DNA of 64,000 nucleotides from JALZKA01 sp963725035 (GCA_963725035.1 CAVRWX010000018.1:605473-669472); one strand, 5' to 3'; shown: positions 27,569 through 37,594, counted from the first letter of the stretch. Program-made: numbers and translations. The notes: generated by a model not told the origin, from the sequence alone.

Positions 27569-28537
27569 ATGAGCCATGAGCGAGTTGAGACCGAGTTCGG
27601 GGCCAAGACGACCGCCAAGGAGGTCGTCGCAGGCATCGACCTCTCGGGAAAGTCAGCAATCGTCACCGGGGGCGGGTCCGGAATCGGAATCGAGACCGCG
27701 CGAGCACTCGCCGGCGCCGGCGCGACAGTCACCCTCGCCGTCCGCGACGTCGACGCCGCTGAGAGCGTCGCGCAAGACATCCGAGCGACTGAATCGACTG
27801 ACGACGTTCACGTAGCGGCGCTTGATTTGACTGACCTCGGTTCGATCGATGACTTCGTCTCGAACTGGCACGGCCCGCTGGAGATCCTCGTGAACAACGC
27901 GGGCGTCATGAATACGCCAGAGACACGAACGGAGTACGGATGGGAGCTTCAGTTCGCGACCAACCACATGGGCCACTTCGCGCTGACCACGGGACTGAAG
28001 GACGCTCTCGTCTCCGCGGGAGGCGCTCGCGTCGTCTCCGTTTCGTCCAGCGCGCACAAATCGTCGCCCGTCATCTTCGAGGACATCATGTTCGAGAACC
28101 GCGAGTACGACCCACGCAAGGCGTACGGACAGGCCAAGACGGCGAACGTCCTTTTCGCCGTCGAGCTGACGAACCGCTGGTCATCCGACGCCGTGTTCGC
28201 CAACGCGCTGATGCCAGGCGGCATCTGGACACGCCTCCAGCGGCACTGGTCGGAGGAACGGGTGGCCAACCTGAAGGCGATGGCCGACCGCGGCGACGCC
28301 CCGATCACGATGAAGACCCCTGAGCAGGGCGCATCGACGTCCGTCCTCCTGGCCGCCTCGCCGGCTCTCGAAGGGATCGGCGGCCGCTACTTCGAAGACT
28401 GCCGAGAGGCCGAAGTGTTGGTCGGGGAAGGTGACTCCAGCGGGGGAGTGTGCGACTACGCGCTCGATCCGGAATCGTCCCGCCGGCTCTGGGAAGTCTC
28501 GGAAGAGCTGCTCGCAGACGCCCGCGCTAGCGCCTGA
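27569..28537 (+). CDS. Short-chain dehydrogenase/reductase (SDR)
   Basis: A 322-residue classical SDR, longer than the usual 250 and similar in layout to retinol-dehydrogenase/WW-oxidoreductase-like members. The cofactor motif TGGGSGIGIE is near residue 35, NNAGVMN stabilises the central sheet, and the catalytic set is Ser in SVSSSAHKSS and YGQAK (YxxxK). R60 after VTLAVRD suggests NADP(H) preference. Substrate unknown. The last 11 bp overlap the 3' end of the convergent DCC-family gene. Confidence 0.92.
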   Translation: MSHERVETEFGAKTTAKEVVAGIDLSGKSAIVTGGGSGIGIETARALAGAGATVTLAVRDVDAAESVAQDIRATESTDDVHVAALDLTDLGSIDDFVSNWHGPLEILVNNAGVMNTPETRTEYGWELQFATNHMGHFALTTGLKDALVSAGGARVVSVSSSAHKSSPVIFEDIMFENREYDPRKAYGQAKTANVLFAVELTNRWSSDAVFANALMPGGIWTRLQRHWSEERVANLKAMADRGDAPITMKTPEQGASTSVLLAASPALEGIGGRYFEDCREAEVLVGEGDSSGGVCDYALDPESSRRLWEVSEELLADARASA

Positions 28538-28910
28538 CCGAGCAGCTCGAGTCGATCCGAAGGAGGCGGGCGAGGCGGTCCCGGTTGCCCGCGACGGCGC
28601 GGTAGGCGCGCTCGGTCGCGCCGGGCATCGCGCGCGCCACGCCCGCCAAGGGACGCCCGCCCGGCAGGAGATCGAGGAGCGGTGGCGCAGCGGCACCCGC
28701 GGACCTCACCTCACCGTACGGGTCGACCAGGTGCCAGGAATCAAGCCTCAGCTCCTCGGGAACCCCTGCGAGGAGTCGCTGCCCCTCCTCGCTTTGGATC
28801 GGCACGGGGCGCAGCTTGCGGGAGCGGTCCCAGGCGAGGATCTTGTCCAGGCTCCACTTGCAAAAGCCGCAATCCTCGTCGTAGAGCACGGTCGCTTCCG
28901 GGCTGCTCAT
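28527..28910 (-). CDS. Thiol-disulfide oxidoreductase, DCC family (DUF393)
   Basis: A 127-residue protein with the family signature LYDEDCGFC (DxxCGxC) at residues 9-17 followed by the helix KWSLDKILAWDR, plus the conserved HLVDPYG strand. DCC proteins are predicted thioredoxin-like thiol-disulfide oxidoreductases with no well-defined partner. It converges on the SDR (11 bp overlap) and its start is back to back with the LuxR regulator gene, only 43 bp away, so the two share a very short promoter region. Confidence 0.9.
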   Translation of the reverse strand: MSSPEATVLYDEDCGFCKWSLDKILAWDRSRKLRPVPIQSEEGQRLLAGVPEELRLDSWHLVDPYGEVRSAGAAAPPLLDLLPGGRPLAGVARAMPGATERAYRAVAGNRDRLARLLRIDSSCSVRR

Positions 28911-28953
28911 GGGAACAACGAGCGTATCCGCGAGGCGTCAGACTGGATCAGCG

Positions 28954-30576
28954 ATGACGAGCGTGGAGACCGGCTGGCAATGTTTTTCCGAGGCCGATTG
29001 GGCTGGCGCGCGCGAGGCGTTCGAGGCCGCCCTCGAGGAGGACCCAGGGCATCCCGAGGCGCTCGACGGCCTTGGCCAGTCGCATTGGTGGCTGGGCGAT
29101 CGGGAGGCCGGGATCGATCGTCGCCGAGAGGCCTATGCGGAATACATGCGCCTCGGCGACAACCGCCGGGCAGGTGGCCTGGCCGCCTATCTCGCCGGAG
29201 AGTCGCGGATCGACGGGCAGCACGCGGCATCCGAGGGCTGGCTCGCACGATCGCGACGCCTCTTAGCCGGCGAAGACTTGGTCCCCGAGCGAGGATGGCT
29301 TGCCATCGAGGAGGCCAAGCAGGCCACCAGCCTGACCGAGACGGAGGGGCACGCCCGCGAAGCGCTCCGCATCGCCCACGAAGGCTCGCTTCCGGACATC
29401 GAGTGCATGGCACTCGCGCAGCTCGGCCGTGCGGCGGTTGGCCAGGGGCGAGTTGAGGAGGGCGTGACTCTCCTGGACGAGGCGATGACCGTTGCCCTAG
29501 GCGGCGAGACCGAGGATCCGCTCGCGTGCGGTGACGCCTGCTGCACGACGCTTTTGGTTTGCGACGGGCTGGCAGACCTGGAGCGGGCAACTCAATGGTG
29601 CGAGGCCGTCGTGGCGTTCAACGAAAGGCGCCGGTTCTTGCCGGTGCAGTCATGGTGCCGCGCGATCTACGCGGGGGTCCTGGTCCGTTCCGGAGATTGG
29701 GACGGTGCCGAGGAGGTCCTCTCGGATGCCCTTCAGAGCAAGGTGGAGAAGCGAAAGGACAGCGGGCGTGGAGTCGCTCTGGCGGTACTCGCGGACCTTC
29801 GTCTCCGCCAGGGGCGAGCCGAGGAGGCAGAGTCGCTCCTCTCGGGGCTCGAGGACCATCCTGCCGCGCTCGCTCCTCTGGTCGAGATCCACATCGAGCT
29901 GGGAGACGACGCTTTGGCGACCGCGCTGCTTGACCGTCGCCCCGCCGGGGATGAGGCGGCAGATGGCGAGCTGGCGATCCTGCGCGGGACGCTTTCGCTC
30001 AGGGGCGGAGACGTCGAGGCGGCGGAGGACTGCGCAGCCCGGGTGGCCGATCTCGCAGAACGGGCAAGCCGCCCCGATCTCGCGGCCTCTGCCGCCCTGC
30101 TCGAAGGGCGCGCGGCTGCCGCGCGGGGTGACTCGCCGGCGGCGGTCGCATCGTTTGAGAGCGCTTGCGCTACGTACGCCGGTCTCGGCTTCCCGCTTGA
30201 GGAGGCGCGCGCCCGGCTTGCCCTGGCCACCGTGCTTGCCGTATCGGACTCGCCGCTGGCTGTGTCATCTGCGCGGGCCGCGTCTGCCGCTTTCGACAGC
30301 CTCGGCGCGAGGCGCGACGCCGACCGAGCCGGGGCCCTGCTTCGCGAGCTTGGCGTCTCGGGCCGGCGAACGACGCGGGGCGAGCGCGACGAGCTGACCG
30401 CGCGTGAGCAGGAGGTCCTGCGGCTGGTGGCCGAAGGTCTCTCGAACGCGGAGATCGCGGAACGGCTCGTGATCGCGCCGAAGACCGCCGAGCATCACGT
30501 CAGCCGGGTCCTCGGCAAGCTCGGCGTGCGCAGCCGCGTCGAGGCGGCCGCGCACGCCGTCCGCGAAGGCCTCTAG
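28954..30576 (+). CDS. LuxR-family transcriptional regulator with TPR-like sensor region
   Basis: About 540 residues. The N-terminal 450 form a chain of helix pairs with TPR-like Ala/Gly/Leu spacing (AREAFEAALEEDPGHPEALDGLGQSHWWLGD and later copies, each under the motif length quoted elsewhere). The C terminus is a LuxR/GerE helix-turn-helix: LTAREQEVLRLVAEG, NAEIAERL and KTAEHHVSRVLGKLGV. There is no ATPase P-loop, so it is not a full MalT-type STAND protein. I start it at ATG 28954 since the upstream in-frame residues overlap the divergent DCC start. Target genes are unknown. Confidence 0.88.
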   Translation: MTSVETGWQCFSEADWAGAREAFEAALEEDPGHPEALDGLGQSHWWLGDREAGIDRRREAYAEYMRLGDNRRAGGLAAYLAGESRIDGQHAASEGWLARSRRLLAGEDLVPERGWLAIEEAKQATSLTETEGHAREALRIAHEGSLPDIECMALAQLGRAAVGQGRVEEGVTLLDEAMTVALGGETEDPLACGDACCTTLLVCDGLADLERATQWCEAVVAFNERRRFLPVQSWCRAIYAGVLVRSGDWDGAEEVLSDALQSKVEKRKDSGRGVALAVLADLRLRQGRAEEAESLLSGLEDHPAALAPLVEIHIELGDDALATALLDRRPAGDEAADGELAILRGTLSLRGGDVEAAEDCAARVADLAERASRPDLAASAALLEGRAAAARGDSPAAVASFESACATYAGLGFPLEEARARLALATVLAVSDSPLAVSSARAASAAFDSLGARRDADRAGALLRELGVSGRRTTRGERDELTAREQEVLRLVAEGLSNAEIAERLVIAPKTAEHHVSRVLGKLGVRSRVEAAAHAVREGL

Positions 30577-30578
30577 GC

Positions 30579-31976
30579 CTAGCCGATCCCGTTCCCGGCG
30601 AAGACGCCGTCGGGGTCATAGCGGTGCTTGATCTCGACGAGGCGCTCCCAGATGCCGTCCGCGTATGCCTCGCGGACCGATCGACCAGAGTCCAGCGCGT
30701 TGACGTACACGCCGTCGTCCGCGAACTGGGCTGTGCGCTCCCAGATACTCCGCACCCAGTCGGCCGCCGGCTCGATCGGCTCCTCGCCGGAGCATCCGAT
30801 GAGCCAGGAGAGGGCCTTCGCGCCCCTGTGGCCGAACGCGGTCTCGCCCGGCGCCACCCGGTCGATCGCGCCGCCCATCCAACCCGTCATCACGTGGGAG
30901 TACGGAGTCGTTACCTCTTCGAAGCCCGAGAGGAGCGTCTCGATGAACTCGTCGCTCACCTGCGTCAGGTAGTGCGCCCGGTCGTAGTAATTCAGACCGT
31001 GCGGCGCCGTCTGGTCGAGCATGCCCTGGAGCGCGACGTAGGGCATTGGCCCCATCAGATCCACCGCGGGAGGGCACTTCGCCCTCAGGGATGCGACGAG
31101 TCGCTCGCCCTCCTCCATGTCTCCAGTCCAGGCCATCGCGACCGCCAGCGCTGGGCCGCCCTGTACCTCTGGCGGGAAGGGGTCCGCCGGCGGCGCCGTG
31201 ATGAGAGTCACGAACGTAGTCAGCTCCTCGGGCGCGCCCTCCATCAGGTCGCGCGCCGCGCGGAACGCCGCCGGCGCGTCGGCCCACGGGTACACCATCA
31301 TCCCGCCCAGAATCATGGGCCCCACCTCGTGGGCGCGGAACTCGAACGTCGTAACGGCGGCGAAGTCCCCGCCACCGCCTTGAAGGGCCCAGAACAGGTC
31401 CGGGTGGTCCGCCTCGGTCGCACGGACCTTCTGGCCATCGGCGAGGACGACCTCGACGGCCTCGAGGGAGTCGATGGTGAGTCCGTGATTTCGCATCAGC
31501 CAACCGACCCCGCCGCCCAGGGTCAGCCCGCCCACGCCGGTGTGCGAGATCTGGCCGCCCGGCACCGCGAGGCCGTGCTCCTGCGTCGCGGCGTCCATCT
31601 CGCTCAGGAGCGCACCGCCGCCAACCCGCACGAGCGAGGTTGCGGGATCGACCTCGACCGAGTTCAGGCCCCGAATGTCGATACAGATGGCGTCGTCGCG
31701 GATCGACCGCCCCGAGACCGAGTGGGACCCGGCCCGGATCGTGAAGGCCACTCCTTCGGCGCGGGCGGCCGAGATGGCGGCAGCCACGTCGTCCGGGTCG
31801 CTGGCAAAGGCCACGGCTGCCGGCGTTCGATCGACGGCCCCGTTCCAGCAGGCGCGGGCCTCGTCGTACCCGTCTTGGGACGGCTCGACGAGGCGGCCTA
31901 CAAAGCCATGCCCTCGCAGCGCGGCCGCAAGTCGTGAGGTGGATTCGGACAGTGGTGATGTGGTGGTTTCGCTCAT
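30579..31976 (-). CDS. FAD-linked oxidase, berberine-bridge-enzyme type
   Basis: A 465-residue flavoprotein of the PCMH/VAO superfamily. The FAD-binding region reads TIRAGSHSVSGRSI and VRVGGGALLSEMD, with the histidine of GSHSVSG positioned for covalent flavin attachment, then GLTLGGGVGWLMR. The C-terminal BBE segment RYDPDGVFAGNGIG is present. The usual second attachment site, a Cys in GHCP-type motifs, is not seen: the stretch is SHTGVGG, so 6-S-cysteinyl linkage is probably missing. The substrate could be a carbohydrate or aromatic compound. It converges on the LuxR gene and is divergent from malic enzyme. Confidence 0.9.
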   Translation of the reverse strand: MSETTTSPLSESTSRLAAALRGHGFVGRLVEPSQDGYDEARACWNGAVDRTPAAVAFASDPDDVAAAISAARAEGVAFTIRAGSHSVSGRSIRDDAICIDIRGLNSVEVDPATSLVRVGGGALLSEMDAATQEHGLAVPGGQISHTGVGGLTLGGGVGWLMRNHGLTIDSLEAVEVVLADGQKVRATEADHPDLFWALQGGGGDFAAVTTFEFRAHEVGPMILGGMMVYPWADAPAAFRAARDLMEGAPEELTTFVTLITAPPADPFPPEVQGGPALAVAMAWTGDMEEGERLVASLRAKCPPAVDLMGPMPYVALQGMLDQTAPHGLNYYDRAHYLTQVSDEFIETLLSGFEEVTTPYSHVMTGWMGGAIDRVAPGETAFGHRGAKALSWLIGCSGEEPIEPAADWVRSIWERTAQFADDGVYVNALDSGRSVREAYADGIWERLVEIKHRYDPDGVFAGNGIG

Positions 31977-32064
31977 GCCACCACGATCCCGCGCTTCCGG
32001 GCCAGGCGCGTCGGGGAAGTCCCCCTATTTCGACCCCTATTTCTCCCGGCCCGCCCGCTGACCA

Positions 32065-32070
32065 TATATT
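32065..32070 (+). promoter_or_regulatory. Candidate -10 element of a leaderless malic enzyme transcript
   Basis: TATATT ends 9 nt before the GTG start at 32080 in an otherwise GC-rich stretch, and no Shine-Dalgarno sequence lies between them. Transcription starting about 7-10 nt downstream of the hexamer would begin at or next to the GTG. Confidence 0.45.
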
Positions 32071-32079
32071 TGCCCATTC

Positions 32080-33533
<1,454 letters not shown>

Positions 33534-33537
<4 letters not shown>

Positions 33538-34448
33538 GGGTTCTGGTGACAGGCGCCAGCGGCGCCATCGGTTCGGCCGTCTGCGATGCGCTCCTGGCGC
33601 GCGGCGACGAGGTCGTCGGCCTCAGCCGGGATCCCGAGAGGGCGCGCCAGACCAACCCGGCGGCGACCTGGCACGTGTGGGATCCCGTGAACGAACGCCC
33701 GCCGGCCCAGGCGTTCGCCGGCGTCGACAGCGTTGTCAACCTCGTGGGCGAAGAGATCAACCAGCGCTGGAACGAGGAGGTGAAGCAGCGGATCCGGGTA
33801 AGCAGGATCCGCGCCACCAAGAACCTCGTCGACGGCATGCTCGCCGCGGAGCCCAGCCCGAAGGCGCTCGTCTCAGGCGCGGCGGTCGGCTACTACGGCC
33901 TCGAGAACGGCGACCGCATCCTCGACGAGGACTCCGCGGCCGGCAGCGACTTTCTCGCGCAAGTGGTGGTCGACTGGGAGGCAGCCGCGACCGAGGCGGC
34001 CAAAGGCGGCGTGCGCGTGACTACCGTCCGCACCGGCCTCATACTCGAGCCAGAGTCCGGCCTGCTCAAGCAACTCCTACCGGTCTTCAAGCTCGGCGGC
34101 GGCGGACCGCTAGCCGGCGGCGAGCAGTTCATGCCCTGGATCCACATCGATGACGAGGTCGGGCTGATCCTCTGGGCGCTCGATACCGAGGGAATCTCGG
34201 GCCCGATCAACCTGGCGGCACCGAACCCCGTCACGAACAGGACCTTCTCGAAGGTGCTCGGCAAGGTGCTGAAGCGCCCTGCGGTGTTTCCCGCACCGAA
34301 GTTCGCCGTCACGGCGCTTCGCGGCGGCGAGGTAGCCGAGTTCGTCACGGCGAGCCTGCGCGTGGTGCCTCGGCGCCCGCTCGACAAGGGCTACACCTTC
34401 CGCCATCCGGACCTCGAGCCGGCGCTGCGGGACCTGCTGGACCGCTAA
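33534..34448 (+). CDS. TIGR01777-family epimerase (SDR-like)
   Basis: A 304-residue extended-SDR protein. The cofactor motif is VTGASGAIGSAV, then NLVGEEINQRWNEEVKQ, SGAAVGYYG (active-site Tyr), VRTGLILEP and the C-terminal DUF1731-type segment GPINLAAPNPVTN ... LRVVPRRPLDKGY, diagnostic of the TIGR01777/YfcH group. The function of the family is unproven; it is often annotated as a nucleoside-diphosphate sugar epimerase-like protein. It is cotranscribed with the malic enzyme through a 4-bp overlap. Confidence 0.93.
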
Positions 34449-34464
34449 GGCGCCTCGGCTCCGC

Positions 34465-34950
34465 TCACTCGGCCAGGAGCGCGTCCATCTGCCCGACCGC
34501 CTCCTGGAGGCCCTCGGTCATGCCCATCTCGATCATCTCTTGCATCGCGTCTCGCGACGGGAACTTGGAGTGCATCGTCATCCGCGTGCCACCCTCGTGC
34601 TCGGTCAGCTCCATCGCCATCGTCGTGGTCGGCATGTCGTCGTTGGGGTTGCCCTCGGCGTCGGCGAAGCCGTCCGTGAGCTCGAGCGACCGCGGCGGAT
34701 CGGCGGCGTCGACCCGCCACCAGCCGTGATGCTTATCGCCCTCGGGACCCGTCATGAAGTAGCTGCACTCGCCGCCGGCGTTCAAGTCGTGCTTTTCGAA
34801 CGTGGCCGGGTAGGTGGGTGGCCCCCACCAGCGCTCCAGCTTGCGCGGATCCGCCCAAAGGTCCCATACCCGCTCGATCGGGGCGTCGAAGTCGGCGATG
34901 AGGGTCAGGGTGAGCTCGTCCAGATCCTTGTCGAGGCTGGTGATTGACAT
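34465..34950 (-). CDS. SRPBCC domain protein (AHSA1/ATPase-activator-like)
   Basis: A 161-residue START/SRPBCC-fold protein of the Aha1-like group: FDAPIERVWDLWADPRKLERWWGPP is the typical first helix-strand, followed by GPEGDKHHGWWRV and MAMELTEHEGGTRMTM. I start at the ATG with an excellent ribosome-binding site (AGGAGG, 7 nt upstream), which gives MSITSLDKDL. It is downstream of the ArsR regulator by 11 bp on the same strand; this ArsR-SRPBCC pairing is common and suggests that the regulator controls it. Ligand unknown. Confidence 0.92.
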   Translation of the reverse strand: MSITSLDKDLDELTLTLIADFDAPIERVWDLWADPRKLERWWGPPTYPATFEKHDLNAGGECSYFMTGPEGDKHHGWWRVDAADPPRSLELTDGFADAEGNPNDDMPTTTMAMELTEHEGGTRMTMHSKFPSRDAMQEMIEMGMTEGLQEAVGQMDALLAE

Positions 34951-34961
34951 GAGCGTTCCTC

Positions 34962-35303
34962 CTATCGGTTGGGGTCTTCGGCCAAGATGTCTGCCATCCG
35001 CTCGATCCGTCCGCGCCACGTCTCCTCGAGCTCGTCGAGGGCTTGGCGCGCCGCGGCAAAGCCATTGGGGTCTGTGCGAACGAGTTGCTCGCGTCCACGC
35101 CGCTCCTTCGTAACGAGCCCCGCCCGTTCGAGCACTGCAACGTGCTTCTGAACGGCCGCGAAGCTCATCGGATACCCATCGGCCAGGCGGGAAACCGAGA
35201 GCCCGGATAGCGCGGAGCGGTGAAGGATGTCGCGGCGGGTCGGGTCGGCCAGCGCCTGAAAGATCGCGTCAGGGTTGCCTTGGGTGGGAGTATCTACAAC
35301 CAT
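34962..35303 (-). CDS. ArsR-family transcriptional regulator
   Basis: A 113-residue winged-helix regulator: IFQALADPTRRDILHR is the canonical first helix, followed by LSVSRLADGYPMSFAAVQKHVAVLERAGLV as helix-turn-helix and the wing KERRGREQLV. No metal-binding cysteine pair is present, so it is the non-metal ArsR type usually paired with SRPBCC proteins. The start codon ATG 35303 lies inside a perfect palindrome (35293-35314), a likely autoregulatory operator. A -10-like TAATCT is 10 nt upstream, compatible with a leaderless mRNA. A longer GTG start at 35321 is possible. Confidence 0.93.
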   Translation of the reverse strand: MVVDTPTQGNPDAIFQALADPTRRDILHRSALSGLSVSRLADGYPMSFAAVQKHVAVLERAGLVTKERRGREQLVRTDPNGFAAARQALDELEETWRGRIERMADILAEDPNR

Positions 35304-36198
35304 CTGGTTGTAGATTAGCACAGATGGTCAGCCGCCTTGGTCCACGGGCGCCGGAGGCGAGCCTCCCATCGCCTGTTACTCGGTACGGGCCAAGCGGCTC
35401 GTCCAGAGTCGTCTCGCCTTCCTCGGTGATCGAGTAGACGCCGAGGACCGAGTCGCGTTCCGTGCCGTCGAAGTAGGCGGCGACCACCGAGGAGCGTGAG
35501 AGCGGGTCGTCGGCACGGTCGATCGCCGCAAGCGCAGACGCCATGGCCTCGTACCCGTAGGCAACCCAGGGGCCAGGCTCGCGCCCGAACTCGTCCTCGA
35601 ACCGGATGAACATTTCCTGCGCGGCCTCGGGAAGCTCTTCCGTGGAGGCTGGGCCGGAGACAAGGTCTTCATCACCGGACTGCTCCTTGACGTCCTCATC
35701 CGACGGCAGCACGCGGGCGAATGTCCTCTCCCCCGTCGCCTGGACATCTTTCGGCACCGAGTCGTCGAACGTCTCCTCGACGACCAGGTCGGTGGCCCCC
35801 GAGCCCGGGGCGACCTGGAGGATGCCGGCGGAATTCGTGATCGGCACCGAGGTGCGGCTGGCCGCCGAGTCGAGCTCCCCGATGTACGCGATCGAGGTCG
35901 AGTCCTCGGTCGCCGTGCGGGCGTTGCGCCCAGCCGAGACGGGGTCCGAGCGGCTCTCGTTCCGGCCCGCGACGTCCAGGTACTCCGCCTCGACGGCGAT
36001 CCCGCCGGCCTCGCCTTCGGCGTCGGCGAGGGCAAGCCTCGCGCCGTCGGCGACGTCGCGCCCCTCGGCGCCCGCGGGTCCGGTCAGCGGAGCGCTCACG
36101 TAGATCGTGAGCTTCGGGTCGCCCTCGGCCTCGGGCTGCCCACAGCCGGTTGCGATCGGCAGGAGCATGAGCGCGGCGGCGCCCAGGGCTCGCTTCAT
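35269..36198 (-). CDS. Periplasmic solute-binding lipoprotein (branched-chain amino acid type)
   Basis: A 309-residue protein with a lipoprotein signal (LMLLPIATGCGQ, Cys at about residue 19) and a Leu/Ile/Val-binding-protein-like fold: LTIYVSAPLTGPAGAEGRDVADGARLALADA at the start, YIGELDSAASRTSVPITN in the middle and VAYGYEAMASALAAID near the C terminus. No permease or ATPase gene is adjacent, so it is an orphan binding protein or a sensor. Its start overlaps pfkA's stop (ATGA). The last 12 residues overlap the ArsR start region and the palindrome, so the natural C terminus could be shorter or shifted by an indel. Confidence 0.88.
   Translation of the reverse strand: MKRALGAAALMLLPIATGCGQPEAEGDPKLTIYVSAPLTGPAGAEGRDVADGARLALADAEGEAGGIAVEAEYLDVAGRNESRSDPVSAGRNARTATEDSTSIAYIGELDSAASRTSVPITNSAGILQVAPGSGATDLVVEETFDDSVPKDVQATGERTFARVLPSDEDVKEQSGDEDLVSGPASTEELPEAAQEMFIRFEDEFGREPGPWVAYGYEAMASALAAIDRADDPLSRSSVVAAYFDGTERDSVLGVYSITEEGETTLDEPLGPYRVTGDGRLASGARGPRRLTICANLQPDGCRYSHPRQP
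35293..35314. promoter_or_regulatory. Palindromic operator overlapping the arsR-type start codon
   Basis: TCTACAACCA-TC-TGGTTGTAGA is a perfect 10-bp inverted repeat with a 2-bp centre. It overlaps the ATG of the ArsR-family gene and the region just downstream of the TAATCT -10-like hexamer, where a bound dimer would block transcription of the ArsR-SRPBCC operon. Confidence 0.7.
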
Positions 36199-37223
36199 CA
36201 GCCGAAGAAGACCTCAGCCTCGCGGTAGAGCTCGGGCGGGACGAGCTTCAGTTCCTTCGTTGCGTCCGCCAGATCGACCAGCACGATGTCGGTAGCCCGG
36301 AGCGCCGTCATCTTGCCCCACTCGCCGTCGTGTGCGGCGTCGATCGCGTGCAGGCCGAAGCGGGTCGCCAGGACGCGGTCGAATGCCGTCGGCGTGCCGC
36401 CACGCTGGACGTGGCCGAGCACGGTCGCGCGCGCCTCGTGGCCCGTGCGTTGGGCGATCTCGCCCTCGAGCCAGGTGCCGATCCCGCCCAGCCGAGCGTG
36501 GCCGAAGGCGTCCACGGCGTTCTCGTCCGCGGCAGGCATGCCGCCCTCCGGAAGCGCGCCTTCGGAGACGACGACGATCGGCGCGTACTGGCTCTCGAAG
36601 CGGGTCTCGATGTGATCGCAAACGCGGTCCATCGAGAACGGGATCTCGGGGATCAGGATCACGTTCGCGCCACCCGAGACGCCAGCGTGGAAGGCGATCC
36701 AGCCGGCGTGGCGGCCCATCACCTCGACGATCAGCGTCCGCTTGTGGCTCTCGGCCGTCGTGTGGAGGCGATCGATCGAGCCCATCGCGATGTTCACGGC
36801 GGTGTCGAAGCCGAAGGTGTAGTCCGTCGCGCCGAGGTCGTTGTCGATCGTCTTCGGCACGCCGACGACGTGTAGCCCCTCTTCGTTGAGGCGGGTGGCG
36901 ACACCGAGCGTGTCCTCACCACCGATCGCGATCAGGCCGTCGACGCCGTCGCGCTCCAGCGTCTCGCGGACGCGGTCGATTCCGCCCTCCTCCTTGACCG
37001 GGTTGGTCCGCGACGAGCCGAGGATCGTGCCGCCGCGCGGCAGGATGCCGCGGACGTCGGCGATCTCGAGCGGCCGCGAGATGCCTTCGAGCGGCCCCTT
37101 CCAGCCGTCGCGGTAGCCGACGAACTCGTGGCCGTACACGCCGACGCCCTTGCGGACGATCGCGCGGATCACCGCGTTCAGGCCAGGACAGTCGCCGCCG
37201 CCGGTGAGGACTCCGAGCTTCAC
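36198..37223 (-). CDS. 6-phosphofructokinase, pyrophosphate-dependent type
   Basis: A 341-residue phosphofructokinase: GVLTGGGDCPGLNA, GTILGSSRTNP, IAIGGEDTLG, PKTIDND and EVMGRHAGW. The decisive residues are D104 in GGEDT, where ATP-dependent enzymes have Gly, and K124 in VPKTIDND. This Asp/Lys pair marks pyrophosphate-dependent enzymes such as that of Amycolatopsis methanolica, so the phosphoryl donor is probably PPi and the reaction reversible. The start is GTG at 37223. The stop overlaps the solute-binding lipoprotein start. Confidence 0.93.
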   Translation of the reverse strand: MKLGVLTGGGDCPGLNAVIRAIVRKGVGVYGHEFVGYRDGWKGPLEGISRPLEIADVRGILPRGGTILGSSRTNPVKEEGGIDRVRETLERDGVDGLIAIGGEDTLGVATRLNEEGLHVVGVPKTIDNDLGATDYTFGFDTAVNIAMGSIDRLHTTAESHKRTLIVEVMGRHAGWIAFHAGVSGGANVILIPEIPFSMDRVCDHIETRFESQYAPIVVVSEGALPEGGMPAADENAVDAFGHARLGGIGTWLEGEIAQRTGHEARATVLGHVQRGGTPTAFDRVLATRFGLHAIDAAHDGEWGKMTALRATDIVLVDLADATKELKLVPPELYREAEVFFG

Positions 37224-37250
37224 TCGGGCGATGCTAGAGAGAGGGCGGCG

Positions 37251-37412
37251 CTAGCGCTTGATCGCTTCGATCATGGGCTGTGCCCAGCGATCGAGCACGC
37301 CGTTGAAAAGCACGAAGAGGTAGATCATCGCCGCGAGCGTGCCGCCCGCCCCGAAGGCATAGGCCGTAATGGCGAGCATGATCCCGACGACGTTGAAAAC
37401 CATGAGGCGCAT
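37251..37412 (-). CDS. Small membrane protein (53 aa)
   Basis: A 53-residue frame beginning MRLMVFNVVGIML and ending QPMIEAIKR. Two hydrophobic segments are visible: FNVVGIMLAITAYAFGAG near residues 6-23 and TLAAMIYLFVLFNGVL near residues 25-40, joined by a glycine-rich turn. GC3 is high and the start is ATG. It lies 27 bp upstream of pfkA's start on the same strand, so it may be the first gene of the pfkA transcript. I do not recognise the family. Confidence 0.6.
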   Translation of the reverse strand: MRLMVFNVVGIMLAITAYAFGAGGTLAAMIYLFVLFNGVLDRWAQPMIEAIKR

Positions 37413-37462
37413 CGATGCGGGAGATTATCCGGTCATCCGGCACAACCAACGAAGGAAGAGTG

Positions 37463-37570
37463 ATGCCCACCCTCCACATCGAACATCCGATCAGCGATCT
37501 GGACACCTGGCTCGGCGCCCCTTGCCGGCACGCCGACGGCACGCGTCTCGTGGAAGTCGACCCCGCCTGA
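37463..37570 (+). pseudogene. 35-aa frame, likely shortened antibiotic-biosynthesis-monooxygenase-like gene
   Basis: ATG with a strong ribosome-binding site (gaaggaagag) encodes MPTLHIEHPISDLDTWLGAP and then a short unrelated-looking tail ending GTRLVEVDPA. The first 18 residues match the start of small ferredoxin-like alpha-beta barrel proteins (about 95 residues in Actinobacteria) that begin MPTLHIEH and contain DFDTW. The rest of that domain is missing. The ending loosely resembles that family's last residues, so an internal deletion is plausible. It could also be a genuine microprotein. Confidence 0.4.
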
Positions 37571-37594
37571 TCGCGTGTGGAACCTGGCGACCGC

